A DNA stretch of 64,000 nt from positions 14,600,001 to 14,664,000 of the forward strand of contig OU015650.1 of NCBI GenBank assembly GCA_907165275.2. Reading direction: 5' to 3'. Both the position numbers and the translations under genes were made by a program. This document shows, piece after piece, positions 1 to 11,321 of the stretch; the stretch's first letter is position 1; every line of letters starts with the position of its first letter. This stretch comes from Zygaena filipendulae. Taxonomy: Eukaryota; Arthropoda; Insecta; Lepidoptera; Zygaenidae. The notes beneath the pieces are model-generated. The model saw nothing but the letters and a program-made list of their open reading frames with translations, did not search any database and was not told the DNA's origin.

Positions 1-375
1 ATTTTGTACATTCAGCCATATTCAAGTTTTAGGTACAGTGTTTTTTATGCCAATTCTTGTGTGTTGGCAGATGCAACTGCCGTGATGTGGCGCGAGCTAA
101 TATAGACGTTATCTCAATTGACGTACCGTTCAAAATTCAACCAGCGCGCCGGGGTTGCTAATTGCAAGAATTACCTGTCCTCAAAACCCACAGTTGTTTG
201 GATTGTGCTCACAAGCCGTATCGGGTATTCTATAGCACATTCGGTTACCGAAAGCCGGTATTGTTCGATGATATAAGTACTAAGTACCTATACCGTTTCT
301 AGATGCGAAACAATGTCGAGTGTAGGTACAGTCACGTTTAAAAATACGTAAATACTTTTTCAGTCGTCTATCTCA
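1..375. other. AT-rich intergenic sequence
   Basis: No coding frame, RNA gene or repeat is recognised on either strand before the MITE that begins at 376. Confidence 0.4.
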
Positions 376-702
376 ATGGGCATGTGGACTAATTTTTATT
401 TTTTAGTCCGTCTTGTAGATTATTAAAAAATATTGGACACGTATTTTTTCTTTTTTTGCGTAATCAAAAAATAACGGCGATATATTGAGTTCCAATTTCG
501 CGTGACGTCACTATTCGGACAGCTTGTATGGCGGTTTTATCGGTTAGTGACGTCACGATCTCCTCATCCTAAACTTTAATGCGCTTTATCTATATTTTAA
601 ATTATTTGAAAAAGCAAAAAATACGTGTCTATTGTTTTTTTTTATTTTCTAACTGACGGACTAATTAGAATTTTGATTTTCAAAAGTAGTCCACATCGCT
701 AT
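376..702 (+). mobile_element. CRE-bearing MITE, copy 1
   Basis: Non-coding element of about 327 bp. The ends are imperfect inverted repeats, ATGGGCATGTGGACTA at the left and TAGTCCACATCGCTAT at the right. The interior holds two TGACGTCA palindromes at 503-510 and 548-555, flanking a short spacer with TTGTATGGCGG. Further copies lie near 15.6, 16.8, 23.0, 43.7, 54.9, 59.7 and 60.0 kb. No transposase is encoded, so it must be mobilised in trans by an unidentified DNA transposase. Confidence 0.75.
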
Positions 703-797
703 TACTATACAGAATATTACAACGTAAAGAAGCGACACTCTGCGCCTCCCACCAATATCATGCCTCCTCAGCTGCCTGTCAACTGTCAGCTCGCTGT

Positions 798-890
798 CAA
801 CTTTACGCACACACGCAAAACACGTGTATGTACAAGCCGGCCATCTTTGCTAATGGGAAAGTAGGTACTTGATTCAGTTCATTGTATGGA
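798..890 (+). repeat. Dispersed repeat of unknown class, copy 1
   Basis: The stretch with CACACACGCAAAACACGTGT, then GCCGGCCATCTTT and GATTCAGTTCATT, recurs with about 80 percent similarity by eye at 14788-14905. Class and ends are unknown. Confidence 0.4.
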
Positions 891-894
891 GTGT

Positions 895-1360
895 AGAGTT
901 GCCAATTTCCATCTTTACTATAATACAAGTAAGTATATAGTATCGTACTATATTTTAATGAATTGTACTATATATTATAAAAAAATAATATAGTAGAAAG
1001 AAGAAATAAAGAAAGAAAGAAGAAGAAAGAAAATAGATTTATTTCATGTATGTACGAAAAATACTATTGTTTTATCCCTAATTCAACTGTTAAACAAAGC
1101 CTGTCATATCAACAGCTGTCACTGGTCTGGAACTCACCCGCAGCGCAGCACGGGGAATTTCAGAACGAAATATTCCCGGCAAAAAACGTCAACTGTCAAA
1201 ATGACAATAATTTGTCGACAAATGCTGCCCGAAGTGCCCGATACTTAATGATTGAACGTCTGTGTACTTTTTTCCCTTTCATTTCACAAAAGTACTATAT
1301 TTCTGCAGCTTTTTTTAAAAAAATACTATATACTTATTGTTTTTTAAGTTGGCAACCCTG
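895..1360 (+). mobile_element. hAT-like non-autonomous element
   Basis: Starts AGAGTTGCCAA and ends TTGGCAACCCTG, an imperfect inverted pair. It is flanked by ATGGAGTGT (886-894) and ATGGAGAGT (1361-1369), an 8-of-9 match consistent with the 8-bp target duplications of hAT elements. A GAAA-rich microsatellite lies inside near 997-1033. No transposase frame is seen. Class is inferred from the duplication length only. Confidence 0.5.
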
Positions 1361-1532
1361 ATGGAGAGTCTGGAGAATGTAAAACGTCGGTCAAAAAAGA
1401 TTACATATTTCTGAATCTGAATGTACGTGTGCATGTTATTTTTATGTGTGCTGTTGATTGTTTAAACGTATATCTATAGGTTATAGCCAGATTACCACAG
1501 TCAGAAAACGCTAGCTAGAGTTAGACACTATC

Positions 1533-1680
1533 CTACTAATATTATAAATGTGAAAGTGTGGATGTTTGGATGTTTGTTACTCAATCACGCAAAAACAGCT
1601 GAGTGGATTTGGATGAAATTTGGCATGCACACTATCAGGGGTACAGAAAAGGACATAGGGTACTTTTTATCTATGTATAA
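1533..1680 (+). mobile_element. Helitron-like element, type A, 3' truncated
   Basis: Begins TCCTACTAATATTATAAATG and runs through the family body (GGATGAAATTTGGCATGCAC, CAGGGGTACAGAAAAGGACA) but lacks the usual 3' hairpin and CTAG end. Confidence 0.7.
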
Positions 1681-1789
1681 AAAAAATGTATGAAATAAAT
1701 CATGATCATTTGAGTATTCAAGACGTAAAAGCGTAACGAAAAAACAAACAAACGAAATTCAATAATTAAGTATTGTGTAGTTTATGTAG

Positions 1790-2060
1790 GTATTTATTTA
1801 TTTATTTATTTATTTATTGTTAACACATACGGTACAGGACCAATTACAATGGTTAACAAATACTAGTAGGCCTTGCATACAACTCCTCGCACATCTTCAG
1901 ACACACAGACAAGAGTTCCATCCACTCATCGGTAAACAAATCAGACCCAGGGTGGGCCCTCAGGAGAGCATTTAGTACGGTCAAGGTGCGACATACTGGC
2001 GACTTGGATCGTGCCCTTGTTCGACAAGAGGGGGATGCAAGTATGTACAACTATATCCAT
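1790..2060 (-). pseudogene. 3' end of a Jockey/CR1-like LINE with C-terminal ORF2 remnant
   Basis: The minus strand carries an open frame at 1853-2050 that reads SPVCRTLTVLNALLRAHP and ends with a stop. The R-x-L-x-x-LN pattern near the end resembles the C-terminus of Jockey/CR1-clade ORF2; the LINE at 35.2-37.2 kb has the comparable RALRTLNEVAETVDIL. The frame is followed by a short 3' UTR and a TAAA-repeat tail, seen as TTTA repeats on the plus strand near 1792-1820. The rest of the reverse transcriptase is missing, as in 5'-truncated insertions. Confidence 0.6.
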
Positions 2061-2137
2061 AATAAATAGTAATATGGAACGCGTTGCCCAAACACCCGTT
2101 TCTATGTACGTATTTTTGTTCTTCCTTTCGCATCATT

Positions 2138-2300
2138 GGTTGTCTGGAAGAGATCGCAACTGTGCGATGAGACCGCCATTTGCATTTTTGTTTTCTTTAG
2201 GTATTGTAATATTGTTAAGCTTGAACTTGGCTTGACACGCTACCGCGTGTCTAGATTTTATGTGCAATAAATAAATTATAAATAAATGAATTAAATAAAT
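2138..2300 (+). repeat. RTE-like LINE 3' tail
   Basis: GGTTGTCTGGAAGAGATCGC followed by a GATGAGACCGCC block and an AATAAATAAA-rich tail. The same 3' UTR module, more diverged, is at 9812-9925. I associate it with RTE-type LINEs of Lepidoptera. The hairpin GACACGCTACCGCGTGTC followed by TAGATT lies inside at about 2232-2252. Confidence 0.55.
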
Positions 2301-2586
2301 AAAGTTTTCCTTATCAATAACCTGTGATATTTATCTTCAAATTCGAAGCTCTCTTTTATCGTTGGTATAATTCTATGAAATCATAACGATAGAAACTGAT
2401 ATTTACGACCACTGGCAAGTGCTTGTTTGTTGAAAACATCCTGGTAATTGCCAATTGGTTGAGGAAAACGCCTCGAGGCAACCTGTGCGACCGGTTACAG
2501 ACATATCCGACACATCATGCACTAGTCCAACCACATAACTACACATATAACAGAATATGCAAGCACAAACTTACAATTTTTAACAC

Positions 2587-2730
2587 TACTAGCTGGTTCC
2601 TGCGATTTCACTCGCTTTAATTTAGGAGTTCCCACCGGAATTCCGGGATAAAAACCCTGTGTCCTTTCCTGTACCCCTGACAACGTGTATGCAAAATTTC
2701 ATGACGATCGGTCGAGTGAAAATGTTGCAA
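2587..2730 (-). mobile_element. Helitron-like element, type A
   Basis: Minus-strand copy with its 3' end at CTAGCTGGTTCCTGCG; it includes the body around GTACCCCTGACAACGTGTAT and is truncated at its 5' side. Confidence 0.6.
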
Positions 2731-3148
2731 AATCATCATTAAAAATAATTGTATTTAGATTTACTTTATTTTATAGTTACCTACGAGTATATTACTTCCT
2801 ATGCGATTTTCTTGTGAAATTGAATTTTCTTTTGAAAAATAATATGATGATTAGCGAGTGGCGATAATTTTACTTCTATGTGTTTAACAACAAACAGATA
2901 AACAGGCAAATCTTCAAAAAAAATAACCTCATGGATCGTATTACCTATTTTAAATACGCTTTCTTAGCGTTGTAATTCGATCTTTTAGATCCTACTTAGT
3001 CTGTATTAACTTTTTTTTTTAAACTTTTTGTTTTTCTACGACTTCATTCTGAGAGACGTATTATGTCTTGTACTATGTACGTCTATTATTACCTATCTAA
3101 GAAATATATCCAGTTACTTATCTCAACAACCATCTATAAATAATCATC

Positions 3149-3319
3149 ACCCGCGGTAATTTCAGAGTTCCCGCGGGAATTGCGGGATAAAAAGTACCCT
3201 ATGTCCTTTTCTGTACCCCTGAAAACGTGCATGCCAAATTTCATCCAAATCCGTTCGGCCGTTTTTGCATGATTGAGCAACAAACATCCACACTTTCACA
3301 TTTATAATATTAGTAGGAT
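3149..3319 (-). mobile_element. Helitron-like element, type A
   Basis: Minus strand. Contains the paired hairpin core GTTCCCGCGGGAATT and ends at its 5' side with TTTATAATATTAGTAGGA. The CTAG terminus is diverged. Confidence 0.7.
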
Positions 3320-3457
3320 TCCAAAAACCGGTATCCCTAAATGACATAGGATATTTTTTGAATTCCCAAGGGAACGGCTACAGTCGCACGTAAACCGCCA
3401 AACGGATTCGAATTCAATTTTGCGCACATCACTATCCTTACGTCTTATTTTACCGAT

Positions 3458-4035
3458 TTATAAAGAGGTAAAGTCTGTGAGTTTGTGTTTGTGGCGTTCT
3501 AGGGGGTAAAGTTTGAGTAAAATGTATTTGACACCAACGTTCCAACTCTGTATCTATTACCTAGAGCGACTCATCCTGCAGGAAGTGCGGCGTAGAGGTG
3601 GAAACGATGGCACATCTTATGTGCGAGTGCGATGCCTTGGCTCGTAAACGTATGGATCTTCTGGGGACGGCCTACCCAGAACCAGAGGACTTTAGGCTCT
3701 TACCCCTCCACTGCACACTAGCCTTTGCCGCCGAAGTTTTCAGGGAGTAGAGGGAGGAGCACAGGATGGGGATGGTACAAAAGATCCCAAGGGTCGAAGT
3801 GCCGAGGCTTTGCTTGCCCACCCCATTTTCTAAGATAAGATAAGATCTTATTACCTATCTTATAATATAAAGTGCTAAAGTTAGGAGTAATCTCTGGATC
3901 TACTGAACCGATTTTGGAAATTCTTTCACTTATAGGAAGCTACGGTATTCTTGAGTAAAATAGGATATTTTTTATCTTGAAATTCCTGCGGGAACTCCGA
4001 AATTACACCGGTGAAACCGCGGGGGACAGCTAGTA
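3458..4035 (+). mobile_element. Helitron-like element, type B, split by a LINE
   Basis: Body B (TATAAAGAGGTAAAGTCTGT, then TCTACTGAACCGATTTTG) ends in the shared 3' module with a GCGG...CCGC hairpin and ACAGCTAGT. An R1-like LINE fragment interrupts it at 3564-3848. Confidence 0.7.
3564..3848 (+). pseudogene. 5'-truncated R1-like LINE with ORF2 C-terminus
   Basis: An open frame at 3574-3750 encodes 58 residues and a stop. It contains CRKCGVEVETMAHLMCECDA, a Cys/His motif (C-x2-C, then H, C and C) like the C-terminal zinc-knuckle-like region of R1/LOA/I-clade ORF2 proteins. A 98-base 3' UTR ends in TAAGATAAGATAAGAT. The fragment is bounded by the 9-bp direct repeat TATTACCTA at 3555-3563 and 3849-3857. 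This fits target-primed reverse transcription with severe 5' truncation. Clade is inferred from the motif. Confidence 0.7.
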
Positions 4036-4039
4036 ATAC

Positions 4040-6500
4040 GTAGTACATACATACGTAGGTATATCTTTCTAATGCCGCTGAATCAGTCGGTCACATCTTC
4101 CATAGAAATAATATTAATTAAATACGTAAATACGTGTTGGTCTAGATTTTTCTGTGAATCAATTACCATAATTTACATAGATATCGAGATTCGAGATAGG
4201 TAGTACCAGTATATTAACACCGAAGACGTTCATGTTATTATCATAATATGCGATCATAATGGAATGGAAAGTATGCCGTCAAAGCTTTCGCTGACGACGG
4301 CTGTTGGAGTGTTCCGTGTGATCATTGTTATTATACTGAGGTCACACCATAATATTGTCTTCGATGATTTATTTAATTTCATTTGGAAATAAATCGATGA
4401 GATGATACTTAAGCGATGATAACTCTAAAGCATTTTTTTTTTTTTGGAAACCGCTAAAAGTAGGCGTTTTTGTAATTTTTTTTTCTTTAAACTATTAAGT
4501 AGAGATGTTTTATTGTTGATCATCAAGAATTTTTATTTTAAATATTTTCTTTATGTAGTGGGTGAAGCTAGTTTTGACACTTGTAAGAGTTTTATAATCA
4601 CGAGTGGAAAACCGAATCGAGCAAGAAATCATCTAAAATTCAAACTACTTCATATTTACACCTAAAGCTTAGTAGAGCTTTTCATAATAATGCAATCGGC
4701 TCTATTTTTTTTCTTAATATTAAATTTCAATTTCATTTTAATTCAATGACTCTCGTTATTTAAAATAATTTATTCTACATACTAGACGGAAAAGCGATAG
4801 AGGACATCGCCTATTTCTTCCAAATACAAGGTTTTTTTTTTGTGTACAAAATTAAAATATTGATTTAAACTTAACAACACACATGACATTTTAATTGACA
4901 TTAAATAATAATAATAATAATAATAATTTATTGTCACAAGCAAAAAAAATTACCATATCCGTACAATCACTGGCTTCTAAACTAGCGTAAGCTGTATGTT
5001 AGAAGCCAAATGCATATTATAATTTCATTGAGCTTGAGCAATCAATTAGAAAAGTATAAATTAGTAAGTATAAATTAATAAGTATAAATAAATAAAAAAA
5101 AAATTATTAGTATTTTATTTTTTACAAACAAATTGATGAATTTATTATTGTGTGTAATATTGCTATTAATATGAATAATTTTATATATAATGTATAGTAA
5201 TTAATATAATTCTAATCATAAGTATTGTCCTATTAATTAATTTTTACTTTAATGTTATTTTTTAAATATAAATTAAGAAATATATTCGATGCAGAACATA
5301 GTGGTCCTACTAAATATTAAGATATTTTAGAACTCTGTATTACCCATGCTCACAATAAAACGATTTCATTTGTCATTCACTTCAAACCACATATTACTGA
5401 ATTAAATTTTTTTGTCCCAAAATTTTTGTTTATCCTCTAAATTATTGTTTGGGATACAGTTTATCACAAATCGTTAGTTTTCTTCGTCGACGAATGCTAT
5501 TTCTTACAATATTATAGTAGTTCAAAAAATATAATCGTATACAATTTTAAACTCTAAAGAATCCTACATACGTTCCAATATCACTAAAATGTGTGTTCTA
5601 ATTGGTCACCTACTCAATGATTTTCCGAACGTACTTATATCTAAGTTGTTAAAGTTGGAATTCGCTCGCTGCTATGTAAATTGTACACTCTATTGATTGT
5701 GCGATTAGCATCGCAACAAATGAGCCAGGTGTAGACTAGGAATATAAATTTACCATTGTTAAACATAACTGTATTAGAACAAAAACGTACAGTTTTTAGA
5801 AACGGAACTTTCATTATGATTTTGAAACCAAATACCTAACAACTAACACAAGCAAAGGTAACACACAGTAAAAAAAGACCACAACAAATTTCAGCAAAGG
5901 CTTATGCGTGTGAAAGCAAACGTTCTAATAAAAAAAAACTTAAACTTAAAAAAGAAGTCAGGACTGCAGTAGGTACATTATTAAAACATATAGAATAGGT
6001 ACAAGACAAGATTACAGACACAACTCTATTCTTAAATTATGGCGTCTATTTAATATAATTTTGTTTATGTCAATGTTTCTTAGTAATAACAATCTACTAC
6101 AAAATAGATGCTGAAAGGTGACTGAAACCCCGACAAAGTGTGTAACAAACTCTCTTCTGTTTTCATCTGCAGGGCAACTTTTGTTGCTATCATATTTCAT
6201 TCTCAATCAGAAAAATAGCAATTTTTTGATTAATTAATCACGTTTAGGCAGCTACAAGTATGTTTATATCGGTTGATTGCTAGATATTTAGGTGTCAAAA
6301 CGTTCATATTGTAATCGCAAAACCGCCTTTTTTGATTGCAATCGAAAAATGCCCCTCTGGTCAATTCTATCAGTCTTCTGTATACTGCTAAGATATTTTT
6401 TATATATTCTATTCACTTCTTGAGGATGACTATTGTACTTATGTTCCTTTGCTTGAGGCTTAGGTCCCGGATCAATAAATAATGAGGATACAGCCCCGAG
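4040..6500. other. AT-rich gene-free stretch
   Basis: No supported coding frame. An AAT trinucleotide microsatellite lies near 4906-4928. Short frames such as 4444-4665 and 6012-6206 lack any recognised motif and look like chance. Confidence 0.4.
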
Positions 6501-6542
6501 GGAATCTTGATTTTGTGCGGTTGCCGTTTAGTCCTTTACCCC

Positions 6543-6714
6543 TTGGCCACAGTCTCGGCGGCGGCGGCAGCGGCAAAAACAAATGGTAGACAACATATTA
6601 AGTTGGCCACAGCTATCAGCGGCGCGAGCTGTGGCCACCTTGTTATGTTGTCCACCATTTGTTTTTGCCGCTGCCGCCGCCGCCACCGCCGCCGCCGAGA
6701 CTGTGGCGCCGGCC
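6543..6714. repeat. GC-rich palindromic foldback
   Basis: Arms of roughly 70-85 bases: TTGGCCACAGTCTCGGCGGC runs inward on the left, and the mirror ends GCCGAGACTGTGGC on the right. AGCTGTGGCCA meets its mirror around a loop near 6615-6626. The arms carry GCN/GGC triplet runs and sit in AT-rich DNA. The open frames across it read as alanine runs on both strands because of the triplets. Confidence 0.75.
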
Positions 6715-7077
6715 TTAGGCTTCAAGTCAATTGAGTAAAACGATGTGATGTAGGTAAAATGACTAACCACCGATGACGTACCTCACGATTTGCTCATTAT
6801 TCAATTTATGCACAGTCGTGTGCACTGCGCAATCGTGCCGAGGGATTTTTATGGACCATAAATTTAAGTAGGAATCGCGTACCGCGGCTTCTTGTCGTGT
6901 TTTTTGTATGAAAATATTTGTGTTCAAACTCGGCACATCGAGGAATTGCATGGCATTTGATTCACTGTTATTTTAAATGTGTTAAATAATATTTTGCTTG
7001 TTGCCAATTTCATGCGAGTCAGTCGTCACTTCCGTTGACTGTATGCGCGTCACTTCCGTTGACTTCCGTTCCGTTTT

Positions 7078-7172
7078 CACCGGCGTTAATTTTGGAGTTC
7101 CCACAGAAACGGAATTAAAGTAGCCTATGTCCTTTTCTGCAGTATCCCTGAATCCGTGTGTGCAAACTTTCA
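7078..7172 (-). mobile_element. Helitron-like fragment, type A
   Basis: Minus-strand body only (GCGTTAATTTTGGAGTTCCC, then TATGTCCTTTTCTGCAG); both termini are lost. Confidence 0.5.
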
Positions 7173-7189
7173 TGTTTGTCTCATTATGA

Positions 7190-8555
7190 AAGTTATAAGT
7201 TAAGTTATGGAGTTATTTTTGCATTAGTATGGATAGCCGATTCCCGCTGTGTCATTCGCATGTGTTTATAAATTCCCTCGGGAACTTTTTGTTGTAACGT
7301 CATAAGTAGAAACTTAAATGTTAAGTCAGTCCGGTTGTCACCTATACAGGAATATTTTTTAAGCTATGCGCAAAAAATTATGGTGGTTTAGTATTAGTAA
7401 TAGAACACATTTCCATTATTTGTTCAAAACTTTTTTATATTTTTTTATCCGGCTTTAAATTAGCAAAATATGGACACTATCTATTCGTAATAATATCAAT
7501 GGGCGTGAGCGCCGTGCGGCGTACGCGGAGGTGTTGCAGCGGGGGTGAACGACCTCAATCAGCTGTCGGTACATTGTAACCCACGTAAATACCTAGACGA
7601 ACGAGCGCTTCGCCCGCAGCGGTGGCGGCGGCGGATAGAGTAGCCAATAAATCAATTGCAAAGTATACATCTTTCGTTCACGATAACTTTACTTTTTTTG
7701 TACTAAGACTTATCAAAATAAAAAAAGGTGTTTATTAAAACTCCTTTAAGTTTAATTTGTAAAAGTTTGCGCACTGAATAAAAAATATTCCTGTATATGC
7801 CAAGTTTAATTCAAATCCGGCCAGTTTAAGTATGTAATGCGTGTTCAAACAAACCGACTGAGGGACTGACATAAATACATATGTATAATGTAGATAAATG
7901 TAGGCAGTAGATAAACAAGAGATTAATAGATAAATGATAAACCGGAAATGAACGAAACCTATTCTATTGATTCAATAACAGCCCGCTATTTTGCAATATT
8001 TCAAATGTACCTACATACGTACCATGTCTGTGTATATAGCTCGGTATATTATTTGTATGTATTACCCGCTTTCGGTATTCCTCCGGAATTTTGGGATTTG
8101 TAAAGTAATAGTAAAATAGGGGTCTATCGTCCTTGTGAGTTTACCCAATAATGGGTGTTCGTAATTTTAACTGAATAACCATTATAATAGAACGGATGTG
8201 GGCGATAATATAACTTGATAGATGATTGTTGATAGGTACATTATGTATGTATGAACGTACAATTTATATAGACTTATGTAATCATCATCATTATATGACA
8301 GTAATTGGTGATTAAATTCGCTCAAATTAGCCTTTTGTGAATCTAGATCATAGCCTAGAGATTTCTGTGTTGTTGGAACGGTTTTTTTTGTTCCATCTCC
8401 CGTTGTCGACGTCGCGTTATAATAAGTGTTATTGCTCGTCTATTTTTAAATCAATTAAAAAACACAGAACGTTCTCGATTCGTTTGTTTTTTTTTAATAA
8501 GTTTGTGCCATTCCTCTGCCAGTTATGAACTATGTTTTTCTCTTTTTATTTGACT
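7190..8555. other. Gene-free stretch with a GC-rich patch
   Basis: A GC-rich patch at about 7500-7640 contains GGCGTGAGCGCCGTGCGGCG and stands out from AT-rich flanks, but no frame or known element is visible. The remainder shows nothing recognisable. Confidence 0.35.
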
Positions 8556-8559
8556 GGCT

Positions 8560-9090
8560 ATTTTCCTCGGTTTCACCCGCAATAATTACGGACATCATGA
8601 AATTCTGCACAGGCTATCAGGGGTACAGAAAAGGACAAAGGGTACTTTTATCTCGGGAGTTCCCGCGGGAACTCTTCTCGGAATTTTACAGCGATGATAG
8701 CTCAGTGGTTGGTGCGTTCGGATCAAACGCCGCAATGCGTAGGTTCGAACCCTAACAATGAGCTTGGGCTGTCGGTGAAGGAAAACATCGTGAGGCAACC
8801 ATAGCATGGTGGTAGGGCGCTCTCTAGTGCCCGGCTGGCTAGCTACCACCTTCGAGTTGTAAATCTGTCGCCAAGCACCTAACGGTGTGTTCCGGCAGCC
8901 CCACTTAAAAGCCAGTTCCCATCCCCATTCCAGGTCGGCATTCGGCAACGCACCTGCATGCCTTCTGGTGTTGCAGATGTCCATGGGCGGCGGTAATCAC
9001 TTATATACCATCATGTGTACCACTTGCCCGTTTGCCCCCTACGACATAAAAAAAAAACTACGAATTTAACGCGGGTGAAAGCGCAGCAGC
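8560..9090 (+). mobile_element. Helitron-like element with two inverted 3' modules, split by a SINE
   Basis: It opens with a reversed 3' module (CTCGGTTTCACCCGC), switches to a plus-strand body (CAGGGGTACAGAAAAGGAC) and ends with a plus-strand 3' module (ACGCGGGTGAAAGCGC). A SINE interrupts it at 8686-9057. Confidence 0.6.
8686..9057 (+). mobile_element. tRNA-derived SINE, copy 1
   Basis: The head has an A-box-like TAGCTCAGTGGTTGGTGCG at 8698-8716 and a B box GGTTCGAACCC at 8742-8752, the internal RNA polymerase III promoter of tRNA-derived SINEs. A conserved body (GGTGTGTTCCGGCAGCC, GTCCATGGGCGGCGGTAATC) and a short poly-A tail follow. The flanks GAATTTTA and GAATTTAA suggest a target duplication. 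A second copy is at 40831-41177. Confidence 0.8.
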
Positions 9091-9800
9091 CAGTAAGAAT
9101 ACCTATACATCAAAACTGGTAAACAGAGCACCGTGGTTATTACGCGAGGTCTGTCTGTACCGAGAATCGAACTTAACCCCTCGAGAGTGGACGGGAAATC
9201 GAGCCTTGACAGTCAAATGTGTAATTCTAGGACCTGTTAAATGTATAATTCTAGAAACTCTTCCGCATCGAACCCGTATGTTTCATGCCACCGCATTGTG
9301 TCACACATCGTGTTTTATAATCAAGAGCGATTGTTGCCATTACCCACCGAGTCGTATGACCGAGTGTCGTGCCGATACGTATTATATACTAAATATACAT
9401 ACTGCTAGTACAATGGCGAAATTGCGGATGTAGAGGTAAAAACATGGCGGCCGAACGGAAATTATATTATACAAGCACCTCTCTACGGTTGCACCCGCAT
9501 AAATACCGGCTTCCGTCAGGTACTGGTCAACCTGAGTCCTGAGCAATAATAAATGTTTTGTGTGGCAAGTGGCAGTAGGCGGGGCACATCGCTCGAAGAA
9601 CCTATATTAAGTACCTATCCGTACTTATAGTTAAGTACCTATAGTTAAGTACCTATAATAATATGTTACTATTATATTATTATTATGCTGAGACGGTGTC
9701 CATTTTGGCATCACGGAAACTATATACGATTCATTTTAAATTTGATGCATGTATTACTTTTAAGAAATTTTGTGATGCCAAATAAAGTTATGTCTATGTC
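9090..9800. other. Gene-free stretch
   Basis: Two imperfect 24-bp tandem units with TGTATAATTCTAG lie near 9212-9258, and AGTACCTATAGTTA units near 9608-9657. Nothing else is recognised. Confidence 0.35.
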
Positions 9801-9811
9801 TATATAGGTGC

Positions 9812-9925
9812 AGGTTGCCTGGAAGAAATTGCTTTAAAGCAATAAGACCGCCCTTTGTTGCCTGTATTTCCCACCATGTATTTTTATATTTTTTTTGTTT
9901 TCGGTGACAATAAAGAATATTTGTA
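9812..9925 (+). repeat. RTE-like LINE 3' tail, second copy
   Basis: GGTTGCCTGGAAGAAATTGC, AATAAGACCGCC and ATAAAGAATATTTGTATT match the module at 2138-2300 and the 3' end I associate with lepidopteran RTE-type LINEs. Confidence 0.6.
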
Positions 9926-9930
9926 TTTGA

Positions 9931-10029
9931 AGAACTGACCGACTGAAGAATGTTCTTGAGTGGACCGACGACTTGGTGAAGGTCGCGGGACGCCGGTGGA
10001 TGCGAGCAGCGCAGCACCGGTCGTTGTGA
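9931..10029 (+). pseudogene. RTE-like LINE ORF C-terminal fragment
   Basis: A 32-codon open stretch ending in TGA reads LEWTDDLVKVAGRRWMRAAQ. The W-T-D-D-x-V-K-x-A-G-x-x-W pattern is characteristic of the C-terminal region of RTE/BovB-like endonuclease-reverse transcriptases common in insects. The codons start directly after a separate LINE tail, so gene order is scrambled and this is a fragment, not a working gene. The following 10034-10088 is a block repeated inverted at 29737-29805. Confidence 0.65.
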
Positions 10030-10089
10030 CCACAGAGCAAATAAATTAACTAGAGAGGACATGTAGGCGGAGCAGGCGCACCATGGTTG

Positions 10090-10750
10090 CAAAGGATGTT
10101 AGAGCAAATGCTTAAAAACTTGCCCAAAACTTCTTTTGCTGCCATCCCAAGTATATTTACGCCAATATTTCCAAAACTGTGAATTTTGAAAACAGTAGCA
10201 AAGTAAAACATAACCATAAAGAGTTTAGTACATTTATTATTTACGTTAATGAATGTTTTAGTGCGTGATGAATAGTTTTGTGTGCGAAAATCAACCGGCG
10301 ACACTGGTTTTCGTCTATTTACATACTAAACTTGATGTCCGTTCTATCTGTTATTTTCTGTTCTATGGTTGTGACGATCCTCGGGGGAGGCCGTTTTCCG
10401 TGTTTTGGCTGATATGATGATGAATATAAAATTGTTTATTTGTTGTCAGGAGTGCAGAAAAGGACATAGGGTAGGTACCTATACCTACTTTCCCGGAATA
10501 ACCGCACGCTACTCCGAATGTAAAACAGGTGTGATCGAGGGGAACAGGCAGTAGTCGAATAAAAGTGGTATTCATAAGTATAAGTTTTACTTAATTTAGC
10601 ACCAGATGGCATTGAGTGACAATTTCCAAGGATTATCATTATTACCTACTCGGAAAAGAAAGACGAAATCATAAAAAATGTAATCGAAATTTGCGTTTCT
10701 TCTCAGTGAAGATAGTTTTGTTTGTATAGTTGAGTTTTCAACATTGTATA
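10090..10750. other. Gene-free stretch with helitron-like scrap
   Basis: A helitron-like body scrap (TGTCAGGAGTGCAGAAAAGG) is at 10443-10500. The other short frames here have no recognised motif. Confidence 0.35.
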
Positions 10751-10752
10751 CT

Positions 10753-10990
10753 TGGACATAGATAAGCAATAGTGTATTAACCCACACTGGAGAAATTTTG
10801 AGTGAATCGTGTTTTAAAAGTATAGCGCCATTTTGTGTCAACATTTTGTAATGTTCAATATTTAGTTGCATATTCAAGCAATGTAATAAGGTAAACTTAT
10901 AATTAAAAAAGGTTCCCTAACTCTCAATAAATCGTTCTGAATCAATAACTTAATTTTGTGGGTTAACATGTTATTGTTTATCTGTGTCCA
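10753..10990 (+). mobile_element. MITE family M, copy 1
   Basis: Begins TGGACATAGATAAGCAAT and ends GTTTATCTGTGTCCA; the inverted ends are about 30 bp with GTTAACCCACA/TGTGGGTTAAC inside. About 238 bp, non-coding. Other copies lie near 16.1 (partial), 28.3, 54.5 and 59.4 kb. Confidence 0.75.
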
Positions 10991-11321
10991 ATTATAAACC
11001 AAGCAATCATTTATTATCTGTTATATTGCTTGACTATATTATTTAAGAATAAGTAGAAACAAAATCGTTTCGAGAATTGTTTTAAGTGAGTAAATATGAC
11101 GATTTAAAAGCAGTTGGTTTTTTTTAATGTAAAATCGTATATAAATGCTGTCGCAGTTTTAATAATATTTCAACCGAAACCAATCTTGATTATATGGTTT
11201 GAGAATTAATATAGCCGATTGGACTTGATACTTGATACCCACCGTACAGTCAGCAACTAATAAAAACAACTAAAAAACCAAATTAGAATCTCATTTTATA
11301 AAGAATTTATAGAATGTGCCC

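Noticed and set aside
6507..6770. Alanine/arginine-rich frames on both strands
   Set aside because: They come from GCN/GGC triplets in a palindrome; coding on both strands with the same low complexity is not credible.
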